Origin: Pseudomonas fluorescens Q2-87
GTDB lineage: Bacteria > Pseudomonadota > Gammaproteobacteria > Pseudomonadales > Pseudomonadaceae
NCBI RefSeq assembly: GCF_000281895.1
Contig: NZ_CM001558.1
Coordinates: forward strand, 1,802,556 to 1,866,555
Direction: 5' to 3'
DNA: 64,000 nt
The notes below the pieces were generated by a model. It was not told the origin of the DNA. It did not search any database and was given only the letters and a program-made list of their open reading frames with translations. Position 1 is the stretch's first letter. Each line of letters starts with the position of its first letter. This document shows, piece by piece, positions 1-25,785 of this stretch. The translations under genes were made by a program, and so were the position numbers.

Positions 1-3000
1 GGCGTCTGGACGCCGGGCTGACCCGGCAGTTGTTGCAACAGGCACCAGCGGCGTATCGCACGCAGGTCAATGATCTGCTGCTCACCGCGTTGGCCCGCAC
101 TATCAGTCGCTGGAGCGGGCACTCGGGCACGCTGGTCGAGCTCGAAGGCCATGGTCGTGAAGACCTGTTCGAGGACATCGACCTGACCCGCACGGTCGGT
201 TGGTTCACGAGCCTGTTCGCGGTGAATCTGAGCGCTGCCGACGACCTCGGCGATTCGATCAAGGCGATCAAGGAGCAACTGCGCGGCGTTCCGCACAAAG
301 GCCTGGGCTATGGCGTGCTGCGTCATCTGGCGGCGCCTTCGGTGCAAGCCGAACTGGCGGACCTGCCGCCAGCGCGCATCACGTTCAATTACCTGGGCCA
401 GTTCGACCGTCAGTTCGACGAATCGGCGCTGTTCGTGCCATCCGGCGAAAGCAGCGGCGTGGCCCAGGATCCGACGGCGCCCTTGGCCAACTGGCTGACC
501 GTGGAGGGGCAGGTGTATGGCGGCGAACTGACGATGAGTTGGGGCTTCAGCTGTGAGATGTTCGACGGCGCGACCGTGCAGCGACTGGTCGATCGATATG
601 CCGTCGAGCTCACGGCGCTGATCGAGCATTGCGTCAACCTGGCCGCGCCGCAAGCCACGCCGTCGGATTTCCCGCTGGCCCGCCTTACCCAGGCGCAACT
701 CGATGGGTTGCCAGTATCGACCGGCCAACTCGACGACATCTATCCGCTGTCGCCGATGCAGCAGGGTTTGTTATTCCACACCCTCTACGAGCACGCCGCG
801 GGCGAATACGTCAACCAGCTGCGGGTGGACGTCCAAGGCTTGGACGTCGAGCGTTTCCGCGCGGCGTGGCAGGCGTGCATGGATGGGCAGGACATCCTGC
901 GCAGCGGTTTCGTCTGGCAAGGTGACTTGCAGCAGCCGTTGCAGATCGTCCACAAAGAACTGCCAGTGCCATTCACCGTGCTGGACTGGCGTGAACGTGC
1001 CGACCAGCCGCAGGCCCTTGCCGCGCTGGCCGAGGATGAGCGCGCGAAAGGCTTCGATCTGAGTCGGGCGCCCTTGTTGCGTTTGGTGCTGGTGCAGACC
1101 GGTGTCGGTCAATGGCATTTGATCTACACCCACCACCACATCCTGATGGATGGCTGGAGCAACGCACAGCTGCTCGGCGAAGTAATGCAACGCTACAGCG
1201 GCCGTGTGCCGGCCAGCATCACCGGCCGTTACCGTGACTACATCGCTTGGCTGCAACGCCAGGACGCTCAAATCAGCGAGGCTTTCTGGAGCGCTCAACT
1301 GGCCACCCTGCAAGAGCCGACCCGGTTGGCGCGGGTCATGTCCGCCAGCGAGACCCACAGCGGTCATGACGACCATTACCAGACCCTGGATGCGCCTCGC
1401 ACCCAGGCCCTGGAACAGTTCGCCCGCCAGCAAAAAGTCACCCTCAACACCCTGGTGCAAGCGGCGTGGCTGTTGCTGCTGCAACGCTATACCGGCCATG
1501 ACAGCGTGGCCTTCGGTGCCACCGTCGCCGGGCGGCCGGCGGACCTGCCGGGCATCGAGCAGCAAGTCGGCCTGTTCATCAACACCTTGCCGGTGATCGC
1601 CGCGCCGCGTCCGGACCAGTCGGTCGGTGCCTGGCTGCAAGCGGTGCAAGCGCAGAACCTGAGCCTGCGAGAGTTCGAACACACGCCATTGGCGGACGTC
1701 CAGCGCTGGTCCGGGCAGGGCGGCGAGGCGCTGTTCGACAACATCCTGGTGTTCGAGAACTACCCGATTGCCCAGGCGCTGCAACAGGGTGGAGAACAGG
1801 ACGTGGTGTTCGGCGAGGTCACCCATCTGGAGCAAACCCACTATCCGTTGAGCGTTGCCGTGACCCTCGGCCAGACACTGGCGTTGCACTACAGCTTCGA
1901 CCGGGCGCATTTCAGCCCGGCGGCCATCGCCGGCATCAGCGCTCACTTGATGCATCTGCTGGAAACCTTCGCTGAATCGGCGACCCGTAACCTCGGGCAA
2001 ATCGCCCTGGTCAGCAGCGCGGAACAATCCCGGCAACAGGCGGCCAATCACCCGCAGCCGTACCCGACCGATGTCGCGGTGCATCAGCGCATCGCCCAAC
2101 TGGCGGCGCAGCAACCGCAGAGCACGGCGGTGATCTTCGACGGGCAACGTTTCAGCTATGGCGACATCGACCGCCGGGCGAACCAACTGGCGCACGCCTT
2201 GATTGCCCGTGGTGTCGGCCCGGAAACTCGGGTCGGCGTGGCCCTGCCGCGCAGCGAAGGGGTGATTGTCGCGCTGCTGGCGGTGCTCAAGGCCGGCGCC
2301 GCTTACGTGCCGCTGGACACCCGCTACCCGCGCGAGCGCCTGGCGTACCTGATCGAGGATTCGGGATTGGCGCTGTTGCTCACCGATTCCCGGGTGTCGG
2401 CGCAGTTGCTCCTGGAAGGCGCCGCCCAGGTGTTGGAGTTCGACCGCCTCGACCTGAGCCAGCAACCATTGGAGGCGCCATCCGTCCAGGTCGATCCTCA
2501 GAACCTGGCGTACGTCATCTACACCTCCGGCTCCACCGGCAACCCCAAAGGCGTGAGCGTGGCCCATGGGCCTCTGGCGATGCATTGCCAGGCCATCGGC
2601 GAGCGCTACGAGATGCAGGGCAGCGACTGCGAATTCCATTTCATGTCCTTTGCCTTCGATGGTGCCCATGAGCGCTGGCTCACCAGCCTGACTCACGGCG
2701 CCTCGCTGTTGATTCGCGACGACAGCCTGTGGACGCCGGAGCAAACCTACAACGCGATGCGCGAGCACGGCGTGACGGTGGTGGCGTTCCCGCCGGTGTA
2801 CCTGCAACAACTGGCCGAGCACGCCGAGCGCGAAGGCAATCCGCCCAAGGTGCGCATTTATTGCTTCGGCGGCGATGCCGTGCCCAACGCCAGTTTCGAA
2901 CGGGTCAAGCGCGCCCTCGATCCGCAATTCATCATCAACGGCTACGGCCCGACCGAAACCGTGGTCACGCCGCTGATCTGGAAAGCCGGCCGCGAGGTGG

Positions 3001-6000
3001 CGTGTGGCGCCGCCTATGCGCCCATCGGCAGCCGCATCGGCGACCGCAGCGCCTACGTGCTGGATGCTGACCTGAACCTGCTGCCCCAAGGCATGGCCGG
3101 TGAGCTGTACCTGGGCGGCAGCGGGTTGGCCCGGGGCTACCTGAACCGTCCGGGCCTGACGGCCGAGCGATTTGTCGCCGACCCGTTCAGTACGGTCGGC
3201 GGCTTGCTGTATCGCACCGGCGACCTGGTGCGCCATCGCGCCGACGGCACCTTCGATTACTTGGATCGCATGGACAACCAAGTGAAGATTCGCGGTTTTC
3301 GCATCGAGCTGGGCGAAGTCGAAGCCAGCCTGCAAGCCTTGGACGGCGTGCGCGAAGCGGTCGTCGTGGCCCAGGAAGGCGCTGCCGGCAGCGGCAAGCA
3401 GCTGGTGGCCTATGTCGTGGCGGAGCAGGCGGAGGCCTTGCTTGAGGCATTCACCGAGCAGCTACGCGAGCAACTCAGGGCGACCCTGCCGGCGCACATG
3501 GTCCCGGCGTACCTGTTGCTGCTCGAACGCCTGCCACTGACGCCGAACGGCAAGCTCGACCGCAAGAACCTGCCCAAGCCCGACGTCAGCCAACTGCAGC
3601 AAGCCTACGTGGCACCCCGCAGCGCGCTGGAACAACAACTGGTATCGATCTGGCAGGACGTGCTCAAGCTTGGGCAAGTCGGCCTGCGGGACAACTTCTT
3701 CGAGTTGGGTGGCGATTCCATCGTCTCGATCCAGGTGGTCGGCCGCGCCCGTCAGGCCGGCATTCATTTCACGCCGAAAGACTTGTTCCAGCACCAGACC
3801 ATCGAGAGGCTGGCAACGGTGGCCCGCGTGGGCGCAACCAGCCAAGCCATCGATCAAGGCCCGGTGAGCGGTGAACTGATCCTGTTGCCGGTGCAGCAGG
3901 TGTTCTTCGACGAGGCCATCCCACAGCGTCAGCACTGGAACCAGTCGGTGATGCTCAAACCGACGCAACCGCTGGACGCCGGGGTGCTGGCGCAAGCCTT
4001 GGCCGCGCTGGTCGTGCATCACGATGGCCTGCGCTTGGGCTTCAGCCAGGAAGGCGAAGGCTGGCAGGCCCGCTACCGTTCGCCGGCCAGTCGTTGCGAC
4101 GACCTGCTCTGGGTGGCGGACATCGCGGACGCCGAGGCCCTGCACAGCATCGGCAACGAGGCGCAACGCAGCCTGGACCTGCAAACGGGGCCGCTGCTGC
4201 GAGGGGTGCTGGCGAACCTGGACGATGGCAGCCAACGGTTGCTGCTGGCGATCCATCACTTGGTGGTAGACGGCGTGTCGTGGCGGATTCTGTTCGAAGA
4301 CCTGCAAGGCGCCTACCGTCAGTTGCTCGCCGGGCAAGCGTTGCAATTGCCGGCGAAAACCACGTCGGCGCAGATCTGGGCCGAACGATTGCAAGGCTAT
4401 GCCCGCAGCGCCCCGTTGCAGGCAGAACTGGCGTATTGGCAGGCGCACCTTGAGGGCGTCGATGGGCAATTGCCGATGGACAACCCTTCAGGCGGTCGGC
4501 AAAACCGCCTCGCGCAAACCGTGCGCACCCGACTCGATGCGTCACTGACAGGCCAATTGCTGCAAGACGCGCCCAAGGCCTATCGCACCCAGGTCAACGA
4601 CTTGCTGCTTACCGCCCTGGCCCGGGTCATCGTGCGCTGGACCGGCAGCGACAGTGCCTTGATCCAGCTCGAAGGGCACGGCCGTGAAGCCTTGTTCGAT
4701 AATGTCGACCTGACTCGCACGGTCGGTTGGTTCACCAGCCTTTACCCGGCCAGGCTCACGCCGGTAACCGACCTGGGGAGCTCGCTGAAACAGATCAAGG
4801 AACAGCTGCGGTCGATTCCGAACAAGGGCCTGGGCTTTGGTGCCCTGGCGCACCTGGCCGATGACGCGTCGCGGGCGACCCTGGCCCGGCTACCCGTACC
4901 GCGCCTGACGTTCAACTACCTGGGCCAGTTCGACGCCAGTTTCAACGAGGCCGATGGCGCCTTGTTCGTACCGGCCGGCGAAGGTGCAGGGGACGAGCTG
5001 GACCCCGAAGCACCGCTGTCCAACGTCCTGGCGGTTAACGGTCAGGTGTTCGGCGGTGAGCTGAACCTGGGCTGGACCTTCAGCCGCGAGCAGTTCAACG
5101 AAACCACTGTCCAGGCCCTGGCCGACGATTACGCCCGTGAACTGCAAGCGTTGATCGAACATTGCTGCGACGGCGAGCAGGGCGGCGTAACGCCGTCGGA
5201 CTTCCCCCTGGCACGCCTGAACCAGCAGCAGGTGGATGGCTTGCCTGTGGCGGCGGCGCAAATCGCTGATGTGTATCCGCTGTCTCCGATGCAACAGGGC
5301 ATGCTGTTCCATGGCGTCTACGGCGATGCCAGTGGCGACTACATCAACCAACTGTGCCTGGACGTGGAAGGGCTGGACCCGGAACGTTTCCGCCAGGCCT
5401 GGCAGGCGGCGGTGGACGCCCATGACATCCTGCGGAGCCGGGTCGTCTGGCAGGGAGATCTTCCCGAGCCCGTGCAGTTGGTCAGCAAGCATCTGCAACT
5501 GCCTTACAGTCTCCATGTCTTGCGGGCCGACGAAACCTTGCAGGCGTTGGCCGATGCCGAGCGCCGGCAACTGGACCTGAGCGCGCCGGCCCTGTTGCGG
5601 TTGATGATCGTGCGCCTCGACGAGCAGCGCTATCACCTGATCTACACCCACCACCACATCCTGATGGATGGCTGGAGCAATTCGCAGTTGCTCGGCGAAG
5701 TGCTGCAACGCTACAGCGGCCAGGCTGTCGCCGGACCGGGCAGCCGTTATCGCGATTACATTGCCTGGCTGCAACGCCAGGACGTCGCCGCCAGCGAAGC
5801 ATTCTGGACGCCAGCGCTGCAACGCCTGGAGACGCCGACGCGGCTGGCCGATGTCATTGCCAACTCGAGGCCGGTGGGCAGCGGTCATGGCGATCACGTG
5901 CAGGTATTGGACGAGGCACTGACGCGCCGCCTGGAAGCCTTTGCCCGTGCTTCGAAAGTCACCGTCAACACGCTGGTGCAGGCGGCGTGGCTGCTGTTGT

Positions 6001-8503
6001 TGCAGCGTTACACCGGCAAGGACACCGTGGCGTTCGGCGCGACGGTGGCCGGTCGCCCGGCGGATTTGCCCGGCATCGAGCAGCAGATCGGTTTGTTCAT
6101 CAACACCTTGCCGGTGATCGCCAGCCCTCGGGCCGAGCAGTCCCTGGACAGCTGGCTGCAAGCGGTGCAAGGGCAGAACCTGGCGCTGCGGGAGTTCGAG
6201 CACACCGCGTTGCTGGACATCCAGCGCTGGGCCGGGCAGGGCGGTGAGGCGCTGTTCGACAGCCTGCTGGTGTTCGAGAACTACCCGATTGCCCAGGCCT
6301 TGGAGCAAGGCGCACCGGACGGCCTGTGCTTCGGTCCGGCGACAACAGAAGAACAGACCCACTATCCGTTGACGCTGCTGGTGGGCCTGGATCGGCAGTT
6401 GACGGTACACATGAGTTATCAAAGGGCGAGTTTCCAACCCGCCAGCGTCGCGAGGCTGGCGGCGCACCTGGCGCACTTGTTGGGCCAGATGACCGGGCAG
6501 GGCGAGCGCTGCCTGGGTGAGCTGTCGATGCTCGAGTTCGATGAGTATCAGCGCCTGACCCATGATTGGAACCCGGTGGACGCGCCGTTCGAGCAAACCC
6601 TGTGCATCCACCAGATCATCGCCCGCCAGGCCGAAGCCACGCCGGACGCCTTGGCCGTGACCTTCGCCCACACCCAGCTGAGCTACAGCGAACTCGACGG
6701 CCGCGCCAATCGCCTGGCCCACAAGCTCATCGAACTGGGCGTGGGCCCGGAGGTGCGCGTGGGCGTGGCGATGCCGCGCTCCGAGCATCTGCTGATCGCC
6801 TTGCTGGCGGTGCTCAAGGCCGGCGGTGCCTACGTGCCGCTGGATCCGGATTATCCGGCCGAACGTGTGGCGTACATGCTCGACGACAGCCGTGCCCGTG
6901 TGTTGCTGACCGAGCAAGCGGTGGCGGCGACGCTCACCGTTCCGGCTGAAACCACTGTGCTGATGCTGGATCGGATTCAGCTGGGCGAATACCCATTGAG
7001 CGCGCCGCCTACCTCGGTCGCCGCCGACAACCTCGCCTACGTGATCTACACCTCCGGCTCCACCGGCCAACCCAAGGGCGTGGCGATTGCCCATCGCAAC
7101 GTGCTGGCGCTGATCGATTGGTCGAAATCGGTCTACAGCCGCGACGACATCCAAGGCGTGCTCGCGTCCACCTCGGTGTGCTTCGACTTGTCGGTATGGG
7201 AGCTGTTCGTGACCCTGGCCAACGGCGGCTCGCTGATCATCGCCCGTAACGCGTTGGAATTGCCGCAACTGCCGGCTCGGGATCAGGTGCGGCTGATCAA
7301 CAGCGTGCCGTCGGCCATCGCCGCCTTGCAGCGCAACGGTGAAATCCCCGCCAGCGTGCGCATCATCAACCTGGCCGGTGAGCCGCTCAAACAAAGCCTT
7401 GTGGAAGCGCTGTACCAATGTGAATACCCAGGTGGGAGCGGGCTTGCTCGCGAAAGCGGTGGGTCAATCAACGATGGGCCAACTGACAGGACGCCTTCGC
7501 GAGCAAGCCCGCTCCCACAAGTTGGCGGGGTTGAGCATGTGTACGACCTTTACGGCCCCTCGGAAGACACCACCTATTCCACCTGGACCCGCCGCACCGC
7601 CGGCGGTACGGCGAACATCGGCCGGCCCCTCAAGCACACCGCTGCCTACCTGCTCGACGCTGACCTGCAACCGGTGCCTCAAGGTGTCTCGGCCGAGCTG
7701 TACCTGAGCGGCGCGGGCATCACCCGTGGCTACCTCGGTCGGGCCGCGATGACCGCCGAGAAGTACGTGCCCAACCCGTTCTCCAGCAGCGGCGAGCGCT
7801 TGTACCGCAGCGGCGACCTGAGCCGTTATCGCGCCGATGGTGTGCTCGAATATCAAGGCCGGATCGACCATCAGGTGAAGATTCGTGGTTTGCGTATCGA
7901 ACTGGGGGAAATCGAAGCGCGGCTGTTGCAACAACCCCAGGTGCGCGAAGCGGCGGTACTGGCCCAGGACGCCCCGGGTGGTCAGCAATTGGTGGCCTAC
8001 GTGGTTGCCCCGGCGCTGGACCTGGGCGTCGGCGAAGACCTGCGGGCCTTGCGCGATCAACTCAAGGCGGGCCTCCGGGCGCATTTGCCCGATTACATGG
8101 TCCCGGCCCACGTGCTGTTCCTCGACCAATTGCCCCTGACCCCCAACGGCAAGCTCGACCGCAAGGCCTTGCCCGCCCCGGAAATCGCCTTGCTACAGGC
8201 CAGTTATGTCGCACCGGCCACTGAACTCGAACAGCAGGTCGCGGCGATCTGGGCGCAAGTACTCACGGTGGAACGCGTAGGCCTGAACGATCACTTCTTC
8301 GAGCTGGGCGGCCACTCGCTGCTGGCAGTCAATGCCGTCTCGCGCATGGCCCTCGAACTGGGGTTGACCCTGACCCCCCAGCTGATTTTCCAGCAACCGG
8401 TCCTGAAGGATTTTGTCGCGCAACTCGACGCCGGAGACGGGCCGATCAACGAACAGAAACTGAACAAGCTGGAAGCCCTGCTTGATGAAATGGAGGAAGT
8501 CTG

Positions 8504-8504
<1 letters not shown>
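1..8504 (+). CDS. Pyoverdine NRPS, 5'-truncated by window edge: (E)-C-A[Lys]-T-E-C-A[Ala]-T
   Basis: The reading frame is open from base 3, so the gene starts upstream; about 2833 residues are visible. Domains: tail of an epimerase (to ~nt 700); D-to-L type C domain (~736-1990, HHHILMDGWS near 1131); A domain (A3 YVIYTSGSTGNPKG near 2512, A5 near 2938); T domain (FFELGGDSI near 3700); epimerase (~3870-5190, HHLVVDGVSW); second C (~5269-6540); second A (A3 near 7038, A10 near 8134); T (FFELGGHSLL near 8298). The code residues D-G-E-A-C-G-G-V-T fit pyoverdine Lys modules and D-L-W-N-N-A-L-T-Y fits Ala. The LGGDS carrier before the epimerase and LGGHS in the last module agree with D-Lys then L-Ala. 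The second A domain contains an in-frame REPIN at 7432-7518. The C-terminus (EQKLNKLEALLDEMEEV) looks like a docking helix. The stop overlaps the next start by one base. The protein is cytoplasmic. Family certain; substrates inferred. Confidence 0.96.
7432..7518. repeat. REPIN (REP doublet) inserted in frame inside the Ala adenylation domain
   Basis: Two perfect 23-bp inverted arms, at 7432-7454 and 7496-7518, enclose 41 bp. The arm begins GTGGGAGCGGGCTTGCTCG and matches the intergenic REPINs at 38251 and 55481. The element is 87 bp, exactly 29 codons, so the frame stays open. It lies just before the A5 motif (DLYGPSEDTT) of the A domain. Confidence 0.93.
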
Positions 8505-22032
<13,528 letters not shown>

Positions 22033-22036
<4 letters not shown>

Positions 22037-25000
22037 ACGAGGTCACCATGGACGCGAACGATCCGGGCTTCGCCCTGACACCCGAGCAACAAACAGCGCT
22101 TGAGCAACTGTCGAACACGGCGACGTGTGGCGAGGCATTGCGCTGGTTGCATGTGGTCATCGACGGCGACCTCGACCCGCAGCGTTTGCAGGTGGCGTTC
22201 GATACGCTACTGGCGCAGCAGCCGATGCTGCTGGCGCGGTTGGGCAAGGTTGCCGGTTTCCACGGGTTGCGCCAGGCCGCCGCCGGCTTCGGGCACTTTC
22301 CGCTGACGGTCCAGGCGCAGGCGCAACGGGCCGAGGAAATCCAGGCGCAGGTCGAGGAACTGACGGACCGCGCTTTTGTGCTCGGCGAATCGGCAAGCGT
22401 CCAGGCCGTGCTTTATCGACTGGGGCCAAGGCAATGGCAGTTGGTGCTGGGCATCGCCCGCTTCAGCGTCGATGGGCAATCGCTGAATGTATTGCTCGAA
22501 CAGCTCCAGCAAGCCTATGCCGGGGCACAGGCGTCGGAGGACGAAGTGCCAGGGGAGTTTGCCCAGTACCTGGAATGGCGCAGTGAAGTGGTGCTGGATG
22601 AAGACGCCGGCACCGCGCAGACCTATTGGCGGGAGCACTTGCAGAATGTGCAGGCGGACATCGCCACGCCGTGGTTGGCCGCGCGCAGTGCTGGCCATGA
22701 GGCAACGGTCGCCGACTCGTGCGTATCGCTGGCGCTGGAACCGGCGCAGCGCGACGCGTTGCAACGCCTGGCCGAGCAGCTCGGCCAGCCCCTTGCCACG
22801 TTGCTGCAAGGCGCCTGGTGGGTGTTGCTGGGACGCTTGAGCGGGGGTGAACAGGCGCTGGTCGGCGTGCGCCATGACAGTCGCGGCGACTACGACTATT
22901 TCGCCAATGCCGTGGGGGTGTTCGAAAAAAACCTGCCGCTGTGCGTTGCCTTGCCCGCCGTTGCATCCTTCAGCGAATGGCTGGGCACCCTGGCGGCTCG
23001 CCTCGATGATCACCGCACCTGGCAGGAATACTGGACGCCGGAATTGAGCCCTGACGCGGCGCGTCCGGCCTATGGCTTTACGATGGCCGAGGCGAGCCAT
23101 ACCCAGGCCAGTGGCGGTCTGAACTGGGCCGCGTCGGCGCCTGTTCAGGTCGATGGGTTCGAGTGCTTGTTGCAGGTCCAATTGGACGGTGTCCAGCAGC
23201 CTGCTGCGTTCAATGTGCATTACGCCAGTTCGCGTTATTCGCGAGCGTCCATCAACGCCGTGCTGGAGCAATACGGCGTGCTGTTGGCGTCGATCCTTGC
23301 GGCACCGCATGCTCAACTGGCACAGCTCAACCTGCTGGGCAGCGCCGAGAAACAGCGCTCGCTGGCGATCAACCCGCCGGTGCAGGCGCTGGCGGACAGT
23401 CGTTATTTGCCGCAACGCATCGCCGACTGGGCGATCCATACGCCGGACGCCATTGCCCTGACTGACGCCGACCAGCAGTTGAGCTATGGCCAGTTGCAAG
23501 CGCGGGTCGACAGCGTGGCCCAGGGCCTCCAGGACCAAGGGCTGGGCGCCGGGTCGATTGTCGCGCTGGCGTTGCCGCGTTCGGCGGAACTGGTGATTGC
23601 CATGTTGGCGAGCTGGCGCATCGGGGCGGCGTATCTGCCCCTCGATGTGCAGTGGCCCCAGGCGCGTCAGGCGTTGATGCTGGAGCAGGCCGGCGCCGCT
23701 GTGTTGCTGACTGATGCGGCGCAGCTGCCGGCCTGGCACGATCAGCCATACAAGGTATTGACTGTTGCAGGGCTCAGTCAGTCGGCTGCGTCGTTGCCGC
23801 CTCTTGTCACTCAGGGCAACGACATTGCCTATGTGTTGTTTACCTCCGGCTCCACCGGTGTGCCCAAGGGCGTGGTGATCGAGCATCGGCAGTTGCTCAA
23901 CTACACCGCCCAGGTCAGCCAGGCGCTGGGGCTTGAGTGGTGCAAACACGTCGGTTTTACCTCTACCGTGGCGGCGGACTTGGGCAACACCACCTTGTTT
24001 GGCGGGTTGTTCAATGGCGTGACCTTGCACGTGGCCAGCGATGAACAGATGCAGGACGGCGCGTTGTTTGCCGACTACCTGCACCAGCACCAGATCGACT
24101 GCCTGAAGATCGTGCCGTCGCACCTCGCGGCGCTGCTGGACAGTGAGCGGGCGACCCTGCCGCGTACGCTGGTGCTGGGTGGCGAGCCAATCGCCGGGCC
24201 GTTGATCGAACGCATCGCCCGGCTGCGCAGCGATTGCCAGGTGTTCAACCACTACGGGCCGACCGAAGCCACGGTCGGGGTGATGATCCATCCCTTGGCA
24301 CTGGACGGTACTGCCGACGATTGTTCGGCGCTGACCCAGGTGCTGGGCAACAACCAGGTCTACGTGCTTGACGCCGATCTGCGTTTGGCACCGGTGGGCA
24401 TGCTGGGTGAGGTGTACCTGGGCGGTGCCCAGGTATGCCGGGGCTATGTGAATGTCGACACCGAGGGGCAAGCGTTCATCCGGAGTCCGTTTGATCCGGC
24501 CCAACGTCTCTATCGCAGCGGCGACCTGGCGCGCTATCGCCCGGACGGAGCGATCCAGCTGCACGGCCGGCGCGATCAGCAGGTGAAGGTGCGCGGGTTC
24601 CGGATCGAATTGGCGGAGATCGAGGCCGAGCTCCTGCGCGTGCCACAGGTTGCCGAAGCGCTGGTGCTGCCGGCTGCGGCGGCCGAGCAGGGGTTGTTGG
24701 CGTTTATCGTGGCGCAGCAAGGCACGTCGGCGGGCTTGCTTGACGCCGCGCGAGCCGAGCTGAGCGCCCGCTTGCCCAGTGTGATGCTGCCGCAGCACCT
24801 GCAACTTATCGAACAGTTCCCGCGGCTGGCCAACGGCAAGATCGATCGCAAGGCGCTGCAGCTGTTGGCGAGTGCGACGGCAGACGATGAAGACACCGCA
24901 CCGCGCGATGCGCTGGAACAATTGCTCGCCGCGCGCATGGCACAGTTGCTGGGGCAAGACCGACTGGGCATTGACCGCGACTTCTTCGCCGCCGGTGGGC

Positions 25001-25257
25001 ATTCGTTGTTGGTGATCAAGTTGGTGGCCGGTATTCGCAAGTTGTTGCAGTGCGACATTCATCCGGGACTGGTTTTTGATCATCCGACCGTGGCCTCGCT
25101 GGCCCAGGCCTTGCGAGCGGTGGAGAGCAGCCCGGGGCAACTGGAAAAAATCGCCCAGGTGCGCTTGCGCATGGAAGCGATGAGCCCAGAGGAAAAAGCC
25201 CTGCTGGCCGAACAGGCTCGGCAGTTGCAAGCCGCCAGGGCGGCGCCGCTGGGCTGA
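22033..25257 (+). CDS. Pyoverdine NRPS module: degenerate C (interface-like)-A[Asp]-T, no thioesterase
   Basis: 1074 residues, overlapping the previous gene by ATGA. The first ~440 residues are condensation-like, but the catalytic HHxxxDG site reads A142-R143-F-S-V-D147-G148, so both histidines are gone. This resembles the non-catalytic interface domains reported beside Asp beta-hydroxylases in siderophore synthetases (family knowledge). The A domain (FTSGSTGVPKG near 23833, NHYGPTEAT near 24247, NGKIDRKAL near 24830) has code D-L-T-K-L-G-H-V-G, the Asp type. The T domain has FFAAGGHSLL near 24979. A charged helical tail follows (LEKIAQVRLRMEAMSPEEK) and there is no TE domain, so the chain must pass to another protein, probably the Thr-TE synthetase at 28460-32605. 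With the C and hydroxylase domains ending the preceding protein, it forms one module split over two chains. Confidence 0.94.
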
Positions 25258-25297
25258 TTCAGAGGCGGGTCAAATCTTAAAAACCAAGCAGAACCCT

Positions 25298-25427
25298 GTG
25301 GCGAGGGAGCTTGCTCCCGCTGGGCTGCGCAGCAGTCCTGAAACCGGCTGCCGCTATTTGTCTGGCTCACCGCGTGAGGGCTTTTGGGGCTGCTGCGCAG
25401 CCCAGCGGGAGCAAGCTCCCTCGCCAC
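25298..25427. repeat. REPIN, family A
   Basis: Inverted arms GTGGCGAGGGAGCTTGCTCC and its complement face each other at 25298 and ending at 25427. They extend inward with GCTGGGCTGCGCAGCAG. The element lies between the Asp NRPS and its terminator. Confidence 0.9.
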
Positions 25428-25464
25428 ACGAGTGTTCACAGCTTTGGTATTGGCGGTGTTCATT

Positions 25465-25500
25465 AAAAAAGCCGGCGCCCATCAGCGCCGGCCTTTTTTA
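25465..25500 (+). terminator. Rho-independent terminator of the NRPS operon
   Basis: A perfect 8-bp GC stem (GCCGGCGC / GCGCCGGC, 25471-25478 with 25485-25492) has a 6-nt loop. A-tract precedes it and TTTTTT follows, so it may act in both directions. Confidence 0.88.
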
Positions 25501-25511
25501 ACTTTTTACGC

Positions 25512-25532
25512 GAATGATAAATAAACTCATTC
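25512..25532 (+). promoter_or_regulatory. Candidate Fur-type operator upstream of fpvA
   Basis: GAATGA-N9-TCATTC is a perfect 6-bp palindrome in an AT-rich 21-bp window. The core TGATAAA-T-AAACTCA matches the TGATAAT-N-ATTATCA Fur pattern at 10 of 14 positions by my count. A TAAAT lies at 25518, but CAT rather than CGT sits 16 bases on, so this is not a canonical PvdS box. The remaining gap to fpvA (25533-25785) shows nothing else I recognise. Confidence 0.4.
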
Positions 25533-25785
25533 CGGTTTCATACCGGTGCTGCGTCTTACAAAGGTATGTGGGCAAATCGGGTCGGGCAGGGCTGCCCAGG
25601 CGCCGGATGCGTCCAGCAAAAACTTTGTCGTCGTCCAGCCGGATGACCGTGCCCGGGGAGGGGCCGGTCGGCCATGCACTGGCGCATTGCCGTGAGGCAA
25701 TCGACAGCGCGGGTTCACTTGTGCGGGCGAGCGGCGGGCCATTTGGCCCCATGGACTTTCACTTCTACCAATAATAGAGAGCACG

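Noticed and set aside
771-7418. Long minus-strand open frames (854 and 842 codons) opposite the first NRPS
   Set aside because: They are exact shadows of the A and C domains in high-GC DNA, are rich in His/Gln/Arg/Ala and resemble no protein family. The same applies to the minus-strand frames at 10364-19396.
7385-7540. Frameshift or pseudogene in the Ala adenylation domain
   Set aside because: The REPIN is 87 bp and the frame stays open through the A5 motif to the end of the gene, so it is an in-frame insertion, not a break.
25298-25427. Insertion sequence or CRISPR repeat
   Set aside because: There is no transposase and no spacer array. Paired arms facing each other with short unrelated loops are the REPIN layout.
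25518-25541. PvdS box for fpvA (TAAAT-N16-CAT)
   Set aside because: The -10 element is CAT rather than CGT, unlike the five perfect boxes elsewhere in the locus.
25514-25774. 86-codon open frame upstream of fpvA
   Set aside because: It starts inside the candidate Fur operator, has no ribosome site and resembles nothing; the region is better read as promoter DNA.
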